NCBI RefSeq assembly: GCF_003325375.1
Contig: NZ_CP030862.1
Coordinates: 4,095,501 to 4,159,500, forward strand
DNA length: 64,000 nucleotides
Reading direction: 5' to 3'
Source of the DNA: Streptomyces globosus
Lineage (GTDB): Bacteria; Actinomycetota; Actinomycetes; Streptomycetales; Streptomycetaceae
The position numbers and the translations under genes were made by a program. Shown piece after piece: positions 32,743 to 41,221 of this stretch. Positions within the stretch are counted from its first letter, which is position 1; the number at the start of each line of letters is the position of its first letter. Under the pieces are notes generated by a model, which saw nothing but the letters and a program-made list of their open reading frames with translations, was not told where the DNA came from and did no database searches.

Positions 32743-33649
32743 GGGGGTGTCCCTCCTCGGCGGTGCTCGCGGGGTGCAGGATGGTGTGCAGGTTGCGCTT
32801 GGCGTGCCGCTCGGTGGAGCGCACCGAGGCGAGGGAGACGCCGAGTTCGGCGGCGGCCTCGCCGTCCTCCATGCCGCACAGGTGGCGCAGGACGATGACG
32901 TCCCGCTGCATCGGGGCGAGTTCGGCGACGGCCCGGAAGAGGGCCATGCTCTCCCCGATCTGGCCGAGCGGGTCGGGGGCGGTGGCGAGGGCGACCGTGT
33001 CGAACGCGGTCTGGGCAAGCGAGAGGCGGCCGTCCTCCTTCGGGGCGCGTTCGAGGACCGTCTGGCGGAGGATCGGCCACGCGAACCGCTCGGGGTTCTC
33101 GCTGGCCAGCGCGTCGTGCCAGAGCAGCAGCAGGAGGGTGAACACGTCGGCGACGGCCCGGTCGACGAGGGCCGGCCGCCGCAGGAACACGGCCGCGTAC
33201 CGGCGGTAGCGCGGCCGGTGCATCTCCTGGAACGCCAGGTAGTCCAGCGGGACCTGGCGGGCCGGTGCAACCGGGCCGCCGCGGTCCTCGTGCAGGCAGT
33301 CCTTGATCCAGGACGTCTTCTTGCCGGCGTGCCGGGCCGCCATGACCCAGCGCAGCCGCATCGTCTCGTACGGGACGCGGGGCCGCAGGGCCATCAGCAC
33401 GGCCCGGGCGAACGTCCAGCGGGGGTAGCGGCCCACGGCCCGCAGGAGTTCGGAGAGGTGGGACTTGGGGCGGCCGGTGCGGAGCCGGAGCTCGTCCAGG
33501 GTGAGGCCGCTGTCGTGGAAGGCGTCCCGAAGCGGCTCCAGCCAGGCGCGGTGCGCCGCGCCGGCGCCGTCCGCTATGGGGCCGAGGGGCCGGCCCGGCT
33601 TGCCGCGGCGGTCCTGGGGGACGTCCTCGGACGCCGAGGGGATCGTCAT
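32726..33649 (-). CDS. atypical sigma-70 family factor
   Basis: This 307-residue protein ends in a clear sigma region 4 (about 240-295): LAPMQRDVIVLRHLCGMEDGEAAAELGVS with the recognition helix in SVRSTERHAKRNL. Residues about 135-205 are helical and compatible with a region 2 (MHRPRYRRYAAVFL). The first 90 residues are an unusual extension with its own helix-turn-helix-like segment (LDELRLRTGRPKSHLSELLRAVG). Typical ECF sigma factors are about 180-200 residues and lack this. The ATG overlaps the stop codon of a small membrane protein by four bases. The regulon is unknown. Confidence 0.72.
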   Translation of the reverse strand: MTIPSASEDVPQDRRGKPGRPLGPIADGAGAAHRAWLEPLRDAFHDSGLTLDELRLRTGRPKSHLSELLRAVGRYPRWTFARAVLMALRPRVPYETMRLRWVMAARHAGKKTSWIKDCLHEDRGGPVAPARQVPLDYLAFQEMHRPRYRRYAAVFLRRPALVDRAVADVFTLLLLLWHDALASENPERFAWPILRQTVLERAPKEDGRLSLAQTAFDTVALATAPDPLGQIGESMALFRAVAELAPMQRDVIVLRHLCGMEDGEAAAELGVSLASVRSTERHAKRNLHTILHPASTAEEGHPRGLDR

Positions 33650-33909
33650 GCCCGCACCTCCCCCTGCGGGCCCCGGTCCGCGGGCCGGCCGGGGAGCGGC
33701 TCGGCACCGCCGTCGGGGGGCTCGCGGTCGGCGGGCTCGCGGTCGGCGGGTCCGCTGCCCGCCTGCACGATCTGCTGCACGCCCAGGGCGATCGAGGGGA
33801 TCAGGGCGGCGACGGCCGCCACGGGCTGCCCGGCCGCGACCATCACCGCGCAGAAGGCGGAGATGGCTAACAGGGCCACCACCGTGACGATCATCCGGTT
33901 GTTCTTCAT
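33646..33909 (-). CDS. small membrane protein, first gene of the sigma operon
   Basis: This 87-residue protein has a short basic start (MKNNRM), two hydrophobic segments (about 7-25 and 30-47) and a charged Pro/Asp/Arg-rich tail. Its stop overlaps the sigma-factor ATG as ATGA, so the two are translationally coupled. Membrane proteins beside sigma genes often control them, but this one lacks a recognisable anti-sigma domain. An upstream in-frame extension from 34062 has no good start. Confidence 0.65.
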   Translation of the reverse strand: MKNNRMIVTVVALLAISAFCAVMVAAGQPVAAVAALIPSIALGVQQIVQAGSGPADREPADREPPDGGAEPLPGRPADRGPQGEVRA

Positions 33910-34091
33910 GCGCCGTCCTCCGGCTGCCACGTCTTGTCGATGTCCGTTCGGGATCCGGCTCCCGGCACCGGCGGCGCCCCCTCCAAGAGCCGGAAGCAAG
34001 CATGGAGTGAACACGGACGGACAGGGGCGGAAAAAAGCAGAACGGATCGGAACGGGGAACAATCAGACGCCGACCGGCAGCCGGTCGCCGT

Positions 34092-35519
34092 TCAACCGGC
34101 TGCGAGCGGCAGGGTCGCCCGCAGCCGGGCCCCCTGAGGCGCGTCGAGCGCGACGAGCGTGCCGCCGAGCCGGGTCGCGATGTCCCGCGCTATGGCAAGG
34201 CCCAGGCCGGTCCCGCCCTCGTCGCGGCTGCGGGCGTCGTCGAGGCGGGTGAACCGCTCGAAAACCCGTTCCCGGTCCGCGGCGGGAATGCCCGGACCGT
34301 CGTCGCACACCTCCAGGACGGCCGCGCCGCGGTCCCCGTCGACGCGCAGGGACAGCACGACCCGCCGCTCGGCGTGCCGCTGCGCGTTGTCCAGCAGGTT
34401 GGCGACGAGCCGCGACAGCCACAGCGTGCTCCCGCGGACGGTGGCCGCCCCCACCAGGTCCGGCTCGACCGGGACCGGACCGCCCCGCCGCGCCCGGGCC
34501 GCCTCCCGGAGCAGCCCGGCCAGGTCCACGCGGGTGTCCGGCGGCGGCTCCGACGTGTCGAGGCGGGCCAGCAGCAGCAGGTCGGACGCCAGGTCCTGGA
34601 GCCGGACGGTGTCCTCCAGCGCGCCGCTGACGAGCTCGCCCCACAGCGCCGGGTCGGGGTGCGCGCGGGCCACCTCCAGCTGGGTGCGCAGGACCGTGAT
34701 GGGGCTGCGCAGTTCGTGCGAGGCGTCGGCGATGAAGCGGCGCTGCCGTATCCCCGCCGCCTCCAGCCGGTCCAGGGTGGCGTTCATCGTGACGGCGAGG
34801 CGGGCGACCTCGTCCTGGCTGCGCGGCACCGGCACGCGGCGGTGCAGATCGCGCTCGCTGATCTCGGCGACCTCGGCGCGGATCGCCTCCACCGGGCGCA
34901 GCGCCCATCCGGTGACCCGCCACGTGACCAGGGCGACGGTGAGCACGAGCAGCGGGACGACCACGGCCAGGACGGCCTTGAGCGTCTCGTCGGCCGCGTC
35001 CGCCTGCCGCAGCGACGTGCCCGCGTAGACGGTGACGAGGCCGCCACCGGTGACCGTCGTGACCTGGACGACGCGGTGGCGCTGCCCGCCGCGCACCGGT
35101 CCGCGCTGCCACGTGTCGCGGACGGTGCCCGGCTTGCCGGGGCGGGTCGGGGTGAGGGCGGGGCTGCCGGACAGGTTCGGCGTCGCCGCCAGGACGCGGC
35201 CGCGGGCGTCGACGACCTGGAGGAAGTCGATCCCCCGGCCCGGTGCGAGCACGGGCTCCAGCCTGCCGCGCGCCGCCGTGGCGGCGGTGGCGAGGGCCTG
35301 CCGCTCGGCATCGGCCTGCGCGCCGCGGACCAGGTTGCCGTCGAGGATGCCGAGCACGGCGAACGAGGCCGCGCCCAGGGCCGTCGCCACCACGGCGGTC
35401 GCCCCGAGCGTGGCCCGGGCCCGCACGGAGCGCGGCCGCAGCCGCCGCAGGAGGGCGCGCAGCCGGGCGGACGCGGGAGCGGGCCCGGCGGCGGCCGCCG
35501 CCGTCTCCGGCTCACCCAC
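34092..35519 (-). CDS. sensor histidine kinase
   Basis: This 475-residue membrane kinase has two transmembrane helices (about 38-60 and 180-202) flanking an extracytoplasmic sensor of about 120 residues. HAMP follows (about 202-255), then HisKA with the phosphorylated His268 in FIADASHELRSPI, and an HATPase domain with NLLDNAQRHA, DDGPGI and GGTGLGLAI. The GTG at 35519 overlaps the response regulator stop by eight bases. It phosphorylates the OmpR-type regulator encoded upstream. The signal is unknown. Confidence 0.93.
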   Translation of the reverse strand: MGEPETAAAAAGPAPASARLRALLRRLRPRSVRARATLGATAVVATALGAASFAVLGILDGNLVRGAQADAERQALATAATAARGRLEPVLAPGRGIDFLQVVDARGRVLAATPNLSGSPALTPTRPGKPGTVRDTWQRGPVRGGQRHRVVQVTTVTGGGLVTVYAGTSLRQADAADETLKAVLAVVVPLLVLTVALVTWRVTGWALRPVEAIRAEVAEISERDLHRRVPVPRSQDEVARLAVTMNATLDRLEAAGIRQRRFIADASHELRSPITVLRTQLEVARAHPDPALWGELVSGALEDTVRLQDLASDLLLLARLDTSEPPPDTRVDLAGLLREAARARRGGPVPVEPDLVGAATVRGSTLWLSRLVANLLDNAQRHAERRVVLSLRVDGDRGAAVLEVCDDGPGIPAADRERVFERFTRLDDARSRDEGGTGLGLAIARDIATRLGGTLVALDAPQGARLRATLPLAAG

Positions 35520-36189
35520 CGTCGGCCGCCAGGCGGTAGCCGGCGCCTCGCACGGTCTCGACGGCGGACCGGCCGAAGGGGGCGTCTATCTTCCGGCGCA
35601 GGGCGCTGACGTGCACCTCGACGACGTTCAGGTCGCCGTCGTAGGCGGCGTCCCAGACGTGGTCCAGGATGTCCCGCTTGGCGACGACCTCGCCGGCCCG
35701 CCTGGCCAGGCACTCCAGGACCGCGAACTCACGGGACGTCAGCCGTGCCTCCGTCCCGCCGCGCGTGCACCGCTGCCTGGCCGGGTCTATCACCAGGTCG
35801 CCGAACTCCATCACCTGCGGGCTCCGGCGGCCGGTCCGCCGGACCAGGGCGCGCAGCCGGGCGACGAGGACCACGTACGAGAACGGCTTGGAGAGGAAGT
35901 CGTCGGCGCCGGTGTCGAGCGCCTCCGCCTCGTCGTACTCGCCGTCCTTGGCGGTCAGCATGAGGATGCCGGACTCGCAGCCGCCGGCGCGCAGCCGGGC
36001 ACAGACCCGGTAGCCGTTGAGGCCGGGCAGCATGATGTCGAGCACGATGGCGTCGTAGTCGCGCTCGGAGGCCAGCCACAGGCCTTCCAACCCGTCGTGG
36101 GCAACGTCCACGGAGAATCCCTCCGCCTGCAGGCCCCGCTGCAGGGCGGCGGCCAGCCGCCGCTCGTCCTCGACCACCAGTACACGCAT
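35512..36189 (-). CDS. OmpR family response regulator
   Basis: This 225-residue regulator has a receiver domain with Asp51 (IVLDIMLPG), the acidic pair near VVEDERR and the Lys of DDFLSKPFSY. A winged-helix DNA-binding domain follows from about residue 128 (VIDPARQRCTRGG to VRGAGYRLA). It pairs with the kinase that overlaps its 3' end. Three tandem CTTCAG sites lie directly upstream between this gene and the divergent PepSY-like gene, and are likely its binding sites. Confidence 0.94.
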   Translation of the reverse strand: MRVLVVEDERRLAAALQRGLQAEGFSVDVAHDGLEGLWLASERDYDAIVLDIMLPGLNGYRVCARLRAGGCESGILMLTAKDGEYDEAEALDTGADDFLSKPFSYVVLVARLRALVRRTGRRSPQVMEFGDLVIDPARQRCTRGGTEARLTSREFAVLECLARRAGEVVAKRDILDHVWDAAYDGDLNVVEVHVSALRRKIDAPFGRSAVETVRGAGYRLAADGG

Positions 36190-36222
36190 GGGGACAGGCT
36201 CTCAGGTCCGCCGGCCGGAAGG

Positions 36223-36259
36223 CTGAAGAGGTCTTCAGACTCCTTCAGCGGGGCTTCAG
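36223..36259. promoter_or_regulatory. tandem CTTCAG sites, candidate response-regulator operator
   Basis: CTTCAG occurs at 36233-36238, 36243-36248 and 36254-36259, spaced 10 and 11 bases, about one helical turn each. An inverted copy, CTGAAG, lies at 36223-36228. OmpR-family regulators bind direct repeats at this spacing. The array lies between the divergent regulator gene and its probable target. Confidence 0.7.
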
Positions 36260-36316
36260 GATCCGCGGTGCAGTATTCCCCCGTAGCCGGACCCGTACGA
36301 CACGAGGAGCAGCCCC

Positions 36317-36895
36317 ATGAGCCAGAACGCCGGCCCCCGGCCCCCCGAGCAGTCCGAGACGCCGAAGGCGGCCGGCCGCGGGCGCATGGCCCGGCTGGTG
36401 CGCCAGGGGCGTACGCGGTGGATCGCGCTCGGACTGGTCGCCGCGGCCGGCACGGGCGGCGCGGTGGCACTCGCCGCAACCGTGCACGACCACAGGGAGC
36501 ACGCACGGGCCGGCTTCAGCGCGATGGTCCGCGAACACCACCGCTTCGGCGAGTGGCAGCCGAAGGGCGCGCCGCGGCCGGAACCGAAGCGCCACCGCAC
36601 GGGCGAGGCCTCACCGTACGGCGACCCGGGGCGCGGCCGCGCCCCGGCCCCGGGCCACCGCACCGGAGCCGCGGCGAAGGCTGCCCCTCTCCCGCTGCCC
36701 GCCCTCCCGGCGGCGGAGGCCCTGGCGAAGGCCACAGCCGCGGTCAAGGACGCGAAGGCGGAGGCAGTGCGGGTGATCCCCCAGAAGGGCGGCGGCAGCG
36801 CCTGGCTCGTCGTCCTACGGGACACGAACGGCATCCGGCACGCGGTGACGGTGGCCGGGGACGGCACGATAACGAGCAACGCGACGCGGGGGTGA
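36317..36895 (+). CDS. membrane-anchored PepSY-like protein
   Basis: This 192-residue protein has one transmembrane helix (about 38-56), a charged Pro/Arg-rich spacer and a C-terminal domain (about 128-190) in which AEALAKATAAVKDAKAEAVRV and GSAWLVVLRDTNGIRHAVTV have the PepSY shape. PepSY proteins are often extracytoplasmic inhibitors or accessories of two-component systems. It is divergent from the OmpR/kinase pair and shares the CTTCAG-containing promoter region, which suggests it is their target. The ATG has a CGAGGAG site. Confidence 0.75.
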   Translation: MSQNAGPRPPEQSETPKAAGRGRMARLVRQGRTRWIALGLVAAAGTGGAVALAATVHDHREHARAGFSAMVREHHRFGEWQPKGAPRPEPKRHRTGEASPYGDPGRGRAPAPGHRTGAAAKAAPLPLPALPAAEALAKATAAVKDAKAEAVRVIPQKGGGSAWLVVLRDTNGIRHAVTVAGDGTITSNATRG

Positions 36896-36913
36896 GGGAC
36901 GGGACTCGGCGTC

Positions 36914-37636
36914 TCACCCCGCGAACACCCTCTCCGCCTCCGCCCGGTATCCCTGCACCAGCGGCTCCACCGCCGACCCCGCCGCGGCCCCCGCCCCACC
37001 CCGGACCAGGCGCCGTACCTCCTCCGCCGTCGCGTGGCTCAGCAGCCAGCCGCGGACCCAGTCCGCGTCCCCGCCGGCCGCCCCGGCCCCGGCCGTCACG
37101 GCCCTCCCGATGGCCGCCTCGGCGGCCGCGCAGGCCGCCGCCGGGATCCGGGCCGTGATGACCGGGAGCAGGTGTTCCTCCCCCGCCCGGATGTGGTCGG
37201 CCAGCAGGTCGCGCCGGCGTGCGAGAAGTGCCGCCAGTTCCGGCGCGCCGTGGGCCGGGTCGGCGGCGAAGCCGTCGGCGGCCGCGTCGGCGGCGGTCTG
37301 CAGGGCCTCCAGTGCGCGGTGGTCGTCGACGAAGCGGACGATGTCGGCGATCGCCCCTGCGGGGTCGGCCGCCGCGTCCAGGACCAGCGGCCACAGGATC
37401 TCGGCCTCGCCGCGGTGGTGGGCCCGGACGGCTCCGTGGTAGCGGCGCAGGTACGCGGCGATGGCGGCGGCCCGCTCGGGCGACACCGGGCGTGCCCCGG
37501 CGGCGAGGTCCGCGAGCAGCCCGGCGAGCCGGTCGGCGTCGGCGAGAATTGCCCGGTGGGCGAGCCGGAGGCCGGTCAGGTCGGGAACCGCCCGCAGACC
37601 GCGCGGGGTTGCCGTGGTGACACGATCGCTGTTCAT
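36914..37636 (-). CDS. hemerythrin domain protein
   Basis: This 240-residue helical protein has hemerythrin-like iron ligands in GLRLAHRAI, RYHGAVRAHHRGEAEILWP and FVDDHRALE, followed by LLADHIRAGEEHLLP. The family binds a di-iron centre and senses or handles oxygen or nitric oxide. It is soluble. The C-terminal third is an extra helical domain. The ATG at 37636 lacks a clear ribosome binding site. It is convergent with the PepSY-like gene and divergent from the IclR gene. Confidence 0.85.
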   Translation of the reverse strand: MNSDRVTTATPRGLRAVPDLTGLRLAHRAILADADRLAGLLADLAAGARPVSPERAAAIAAYLRRYHGAVRAHHRGEAEILWPLVLDAAADPAGAIADIVRFVDDHRALEALQTAADAAADGFAADPAHGAPELAALLARRRDLLADHIRAGEEHLLPVITARIPAAACAAAEAAIGRAVTAGAGAAGGDADWVRGWLLSHATAEEVRRLVRGGAGAAAGSAVEPLVQGYRAEAERVFAG

Positions 37637-37777
37637 GGGTACGACTGTGCGCGCCCGGGCTGTCCGTCCGGTCAACGTTCGATGAACGCCCGCGCCGGCC
37701 CGTAGGCTCGAAGGCCCGTACGTACGCGCGCAGGCGGTCCTGCGCCCGTTTCCGCCGTCCACCCTGGGGAATGCACG

Positions 37778-38569
37778 ATGCCGTACTCCGGTCCCGGTCC
37801 GCAGTCCGTCGACCGCGCCCTGGCCATCCTCGACGCCGTGGCGGACGCGGCCGGGCCGGTCAGTGCCAAGGTGCTGGCGCGGCGGCTGGGGTGCTCGCTG
37901 TCGACGGCGTACCACCTGCTGGGGCCGCTCACCGACCGCGGGTACGTGGTGCGCACCGTCCGCGGTTACGCGCTGGGCCCGCGGATCCCGGGGCTGCACC
38001 GGAGTCTGCGGCGGGATCTGGAGCCGGCTCCGCGCATGGCGGGGCTGTTGGCGGGGCTGCGGCGGGCCACGGGGGCGGAGGCGTACTACACGGCGTACCG
38101 CGGGGGGCTGATCACGGTCGTGGACACGACGGCGCCGGTGACGGACACCGGCAATCCGTTCACGCCCGGCCGGGAGACCCGCGCCCACGCCACGGCCCAC
38201 GGCAAGGCGCTGCTGGCGGAGTTGCCGCGGCCGGTGCTGCGGCGGTACCTGGCCGAGCACGGAATGGCCCGGCTGACCGGGGCGACGATCACGCGGGCCG
38301 ACGTCCTGGAGGCGGAGTTGGCGCGGGTGCGGGGGCAGGGGTTCGCGGTGTCGGAGGGCGAGGCGGATCCGGCGTTCACCTGCGTGGCAGTGGCCCTGCC
38401 CCGCGGGGCGGGTGCGGAGGGCGCGGACGGCGGTGCGGTGCACGCGCTGTCGGTGTCGCTGCCGAGCGGGGAGTACCGCCGCCGGCCCGCGGAGCTGCGC
38501 GGCGCGCTCGTCCGCGCGGCGGCGCGCGCCGCGGCCGCGGCGGCGCCCGGGGGCGGCGGGACGGCCTGA
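37778..38569 (+). CDS. IclR family transcriptional regulator
   Basis: This 263-residue protein has an N-terminal winged helix (about 8-70: SVDRALAILDAVADAAGPVSAKVLARRLGCS is its span) and a C-terminal effector-binding GAF-like domain with AHATAHGKALLAEL and GFAVSEGEADPAFTCVAVAL. IclR proteins control catabolic genes in response to aromatic or organic acids. No catabolic cluster is adjacent, so it may act on itself, on the divergent hemerythrin gene or on a distant target. Confidence 0.9.
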   Translation: MPYSGPGPQSVDRALAILDAVADAAGPVSAKVLARRLGCSLSTAYHLLGPLTDRGYVVRTVRGYALGPRIPGLHRSLRRDLEPAPRMAGLLAGLRRATGAEAYYTAYRGGLITVVDTTAPVTDTGNPFTPGRETRAHATAHGKALLAELPRPVLRRYLAEHGMARLTGATITRADVLEAELARVRGQGFAVSEGEADPAFTCVAVALPRGAGAEGADGGAVHALSVSLPSGEYRRRPAELRGALVRAAARAAAAAAPGGGGTA

Positions 38570-38687
38570 CGGCCTCACCGCCCGCGTCCGGCGCCCTCGG
38601 CCGCACGGGCTGCGGGTTTTCCGACGATGCCGGAATTCCGGCCGGCCGAGCATGCGGCGGGCGCGGCGGGCTGCCACGCTGGGCAGC

Positions 38688-39017
38688 ATGATCTTCATCG
38701 CTGTCAGGTTCGACGTCCGCCCCGAGTTCAGCGACGAGTGGCTCGCGATCGTCGACGACTTCACGCAGGCCACCCGCAACGAGCCGGGCAACCTCTTCTA
38801 CGACTGGTCGCGCAGTGTCGACGACCCGAACAAGTACACGCTCCTGGAGGCCTTCGCCGACGCCGAGGCGGGTGCCGCGCACGTGGCCTCCGACCACTTC
38901 AAGGCCGGCATGGAGGCGATGGCCGGGGCCATCGCGACCACGCCGGAGATCATCCACGTCGAGGTGCCCGGCCAGGGCTGGAGCGCCATGGCCGAGCTGT
39001 CCCCGCGCGGGGCCTGA
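38688..39017 (+). CDS. antibiotic biosynthesis monooxygenase (ABM/YgiN-like)
   Basis: This 109-residue protein has the dimeric ferredoxin-like ABM fold. It opens with IFIAVRFDVRPEF, followed by ATRNEPGNLFYDWSRSVDDPNKYTLLEAF and HVASDHFKAGM. Relatives oxidise quinols or are housekeeping detoxifiers without cofactor. The ATG at 38688 has a weak ribosome binding site. It marks the last ordinary gene before the disturbed stretch starting at about 39.0 kb. Confidence 0.85.
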   Translation: MIFIAVRFDVRPEFSDEWLAIVDDFTQATRNEPGNLFYDWSRSVDDPNKYTLLEAFADAEAGAAHVASDHFKAGMEAMAGAIATTPEIIHVEVPGQGWSAMAELSPRGA

Positions 39018-39035
39018 GCGGCCGGCCCCCGTCAG

Positions 39036-39319
39036 GTGGAGGTGCCGAGCAGGCGGGCTGCCGCCTCGCGCATCTCCACCCTGCGGACTCTTCCGTCACC
39101 GCTCGGCGCCGAAGTGGAGGCCCTGGGGCTGAGCGGGAGCATCGTCCAGTCCGCGGACGAGCTCTCGCTGTACCGGCTCCTTGCCTTGCAGGCGCTCTGC
39201 CAGACGTGCCACGCCGACACGAGCGGATCGCCGAGGAGGAGTTCGCGGCCCACGGCGTGTCCTCCATCGCGGACGGCACTGACGAGGACTGCGCCACCGG
39301 CGCCTGTCCGGTGCGCTGA
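39036..39319 (+). pseudogene. frameshifted fragment of an unknown gene
   Basis: One frame reads sensibly from about 39105 (GAEVEALGLSGSIVQSADELSLYRLL) to TCHAD near 39220. The sequence then continues in the next frame as ERIAEEEFAAHGVSS to a stop at 39317-39319. Inserting one base near 39220 joins them. The joined product is an acidic protein of about 70-90 residues with CxxC-type cysteines (LCQTC, DCATGAC). I do not recognise the family. The start is uncertain. It may be a degraded gene or contain a sequencing error. Confidence 0.5.
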
Positions 39320-39359
39320 TCGCAGCGAGGCGACCCCGCGGGCTTGCGTGAGGTCGGAT

Positions 39360-39569
39360 TCATCGGTACGAGGTGATGGGGAAGCGTGAGCCGCCGACGC
39401 AGTCCGGACATGGGACCCTGAACAGCCTCATGCAGGTAGCGCAGCCCTCGAATCCGTAGCAGTCGGGACACCAGATCCGGGCGTGACCGGCGCACATTCC
39501 GCAGAGGTCTCCCCAGTACAGGAGGGCGTCGAGCGCGCTGACCGGCTTCCGGGGGTCAGTGCGAGCCAC
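39360..39569 (-). CDS. CxxC-rich zinc-ribbon-like small protein
   Basis: This 69-residue protein carries four CxxC pairs in a row (CGMC, CPDC, CATC, CPDC), the layout of a DnaJ-type or tandem zinc-ribbon module, probably binding two zinc ions. The GTG start overlaps the preceding stop by one base (TAGTG). It follows an 68-residue gene on the same strand. The function is unknown. Confidence 0.7.
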   Translation of the reverse strand: MARTDPRKPVSALDALLYWGDLCGMCAGHARIWCPDCYGFEGCATCMRLFRVPCPDCVGGSRFPITSYR

Positions 39570-39775
39570 TACAGGATCTCGCCACGACTCCGTGCGTTGG
39601 CGGCCGCGAGCTTGCGCCTGAGGCTCTCTTGCGACTCCTCGCCGGCCTCGTCGTGCGCGACCACGACGGCGTCCTGGTCAAGGCCGAACATGTCTTCCGC
39701 CTTGGAGACCAACAACCTCCCGTCCCGGCCGTACATCCGCATGGCCAGGGCCAGGAGTTCTCTCTCTTCCGACAT
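39569..39775 (-). CDS. small hypothetical protein paired with CxxC protein
   Basis: This 68-residue charged protein has two likely helices (ERELLALAMRMYG and ESQESLRRKLAAANARS) and no signal. The ATG at 39775 has a GAGGGGC site. Its stop overlaps the start of the CxxC-protein gene, so the pair is co-translated. I do not recognise a family. Confidence 0.62.
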   Translation of the reverse strand: MSEERELLALAMRMYGRDGRLLVSKAEDMFGLDQDAVVVAHDEAGEESQESLRRKLAAANARSRGEIL

Positions 39776-39866
39776 GGTCGCCAGCCCCTCGTATCGTTCA
39801 CCTGGCGACAAGAGTCGCGGGAGACGGGGGCTGGCTACAGGGACGGAACGTCCCCCTTTCGCGACG

Positions 39867-41078
39867 TTACGTAGCCACTCCGAGCGCGGCGGCGAGCTTC
39901 CGGAGGCCCGGGGGGCGTGCCGGCCCGGCCCACAGGTCGCTCACGATCGAGACGGCGTGGGTGTGGTGGCGCATCCACCCCGGGGCCACATCATTGAGTC
40001 TCGTCAGGGCCTTCACGGCCCCCTGGGCGTCCCCGAGGTCGGTGTGGGCCCGAGCTACGTCGAGCAGCATCCACGTGCGCCATGAGGGGGGTGTGTCCGC
40101 GCTGAGGCGTACGCCCTTGGCCAGTTGCAGCGCCTCGTCGGGGCGGGCGTGCTGCACTGCGAGGCGTACGCGCTCGACGCGCACCGAGGAGCGACTGAAG
40201 ACCGACACCAGCTTGCCGTCGACAGGGGGCGGGAGCCTGAGGAGCTTCTTGGTTGCGTCCTCGGCCGTCGACATCATGTCCTTGGCGGTCTCGTAGTCCC
40301 CGGCCCGCGCGGCGGAAGTGGCTGCGGACATCACCAGGCCGCCCCAGACGCGCACCTTCTCTGCGGTGTCGGGCTGCTCCCGCTCCACCTTGTCGGACGC
40401 GTAAATGGCAAGGTGCGTGGCGTCATCGAGTCGGTTCTGGCGCTGGTAGTTCCAGGCGACAGAGTTGCTGATCATGGAGCCGAGCAGGGGGTCGGAAGAC
40501 TGCTCCGCGGCGGCCATCGCGCGCTCAAGCGCAGACAGGGCGAGGTCAGTCTTGCCCAAGCGGATTGCAAGGTGGCCGGCGAGCTGGAGGGCCTTGCCGA
40601 GCGCCGCCTGGCCCGCCGCGCGGCTGTCTCCGCCACCCACGGAGGCGGTGAACCGGGCGTCGTTCAGGATGCCGGGCAGCACGGTCATGAGCTCACCGAA
40701 ACGGGCGGCGTGGTACAGCGTCCAGCCAGCCGCCAGCTCCTTGCGCAGGAGCGGGATCGTGAGGCGCTCGGTGTCGGCCGGCTCGGGCGGCGGGGCGAAC
40801 ATCGGCGGCATGACGGCGCGGCGCAGCGCCACAAGCTGAGGGGGGTCCGCCTCTCCGGTCGACGGGACCGCGGGCGGATCCCCCAGGAGGGCGATCAGCT
40901 CGACGCCGAGGCCCTTGGCGAGAGTGTGGAGGGTGGGGAGCCGGGCGGAGTGCTTCCGCCTCTGCTCCAGCTTCTTGATCACGTCCACGGATACGTCGGA
41001 CAGCTCGGCCAAGCCCTCCTGCGTGAGGTTGGCCAGTTTGCGGAGCCGTGCGAGTCGATCCCCCAGGTGCTCAGCCAT
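39867..41078 (-). CDS. XRE regulator with TPR-like C-terminal domain
   Basis: This 403-residue protein has an XRE helix-turn-helix (about 8-65: LRKLANLTQEGLAELSDVS is the core) and a long all-helical region (about 105-395). The helical hairpins include KALQLAGHLAIRLGKTDLALSALERAM and NSVAWNYQRQNRLDDATHLAIYAS, which read as tetratricopeptide-like repeats. This architecture resembles peptide-sensing or partner-binding regulators. The base composition is visibly less GC-rich than that of flanking genes. There is no good ribosome binding site, so the mRNA may be leaderless. It diverges from two tiny ORFs at 41132-41268. Confidence 0.82.
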   Translation of the reverse strand: MAEHLGDRLARLRKLANLTQEGLAELSDVSVDVIKKLEQRRKHSARLPTLHTLAKGLGVELIALLGDPPAVPSTGEADPPQLVALRRAVMPPMFAPPPEPADTERLTIPLLRKELAAGWTLYHAARFGELMTVLPGILNDARFTASVGGGDSRAAGQAALGKALQLAGHLAIRLGKTDLALSALERAMAAAEQSSDPLLGSMISNSVAWNYQRQNRLDDATHLAIYASDKVEREQPDTAEKVRVWGGLVMSAATSAARAGDYETAKDMMSTAEDATKKLLRLPPPVDGKLVSVFSRSSVRVERVRLAVQHARPDEALQLAKGVRLSADTPPSWRTWMLLDVARAHTDLGDAQGAVKALTRLNDVAPGWMRHHTHAVSIVSDLWAGPARPPGLRKLAAALGVAT

Positions 41079-41131
41079 GGTTCGAGAGTACAGTCGACCG
41101 CCGAGGACCGAGGTCAGTAGCGGGGGGACTC

Positions 41132-41221
41132 ATGGGCATCTGGTGTTGCGCGTTCTGCGGAGGCGAAAACAGCGACGCGCTCGTACACTTCCGCTTTGCC
41201 GGCGGCGCCGCCCCGACATGA
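41132..41221 (+). CDS. tiny CxxC peptide gene
   Basis: This 29-residue ORF has ATG 41132 behind a GGGGGGA site. The product begins MGIWCCAFCGGENSD and has one CxxC pair in a zinc-ribbon-like knuckle. Its stop overlaps a second 16-residue ORF as ATGA. It may be the remnant of a larger zinc protein or a real small protein divergent from the XRE-TPR regulator. Coding status is unproven. Confidence 0.4.
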   Translation: MGIWCCAFCGGENSDALVHFRFAGGAAPT

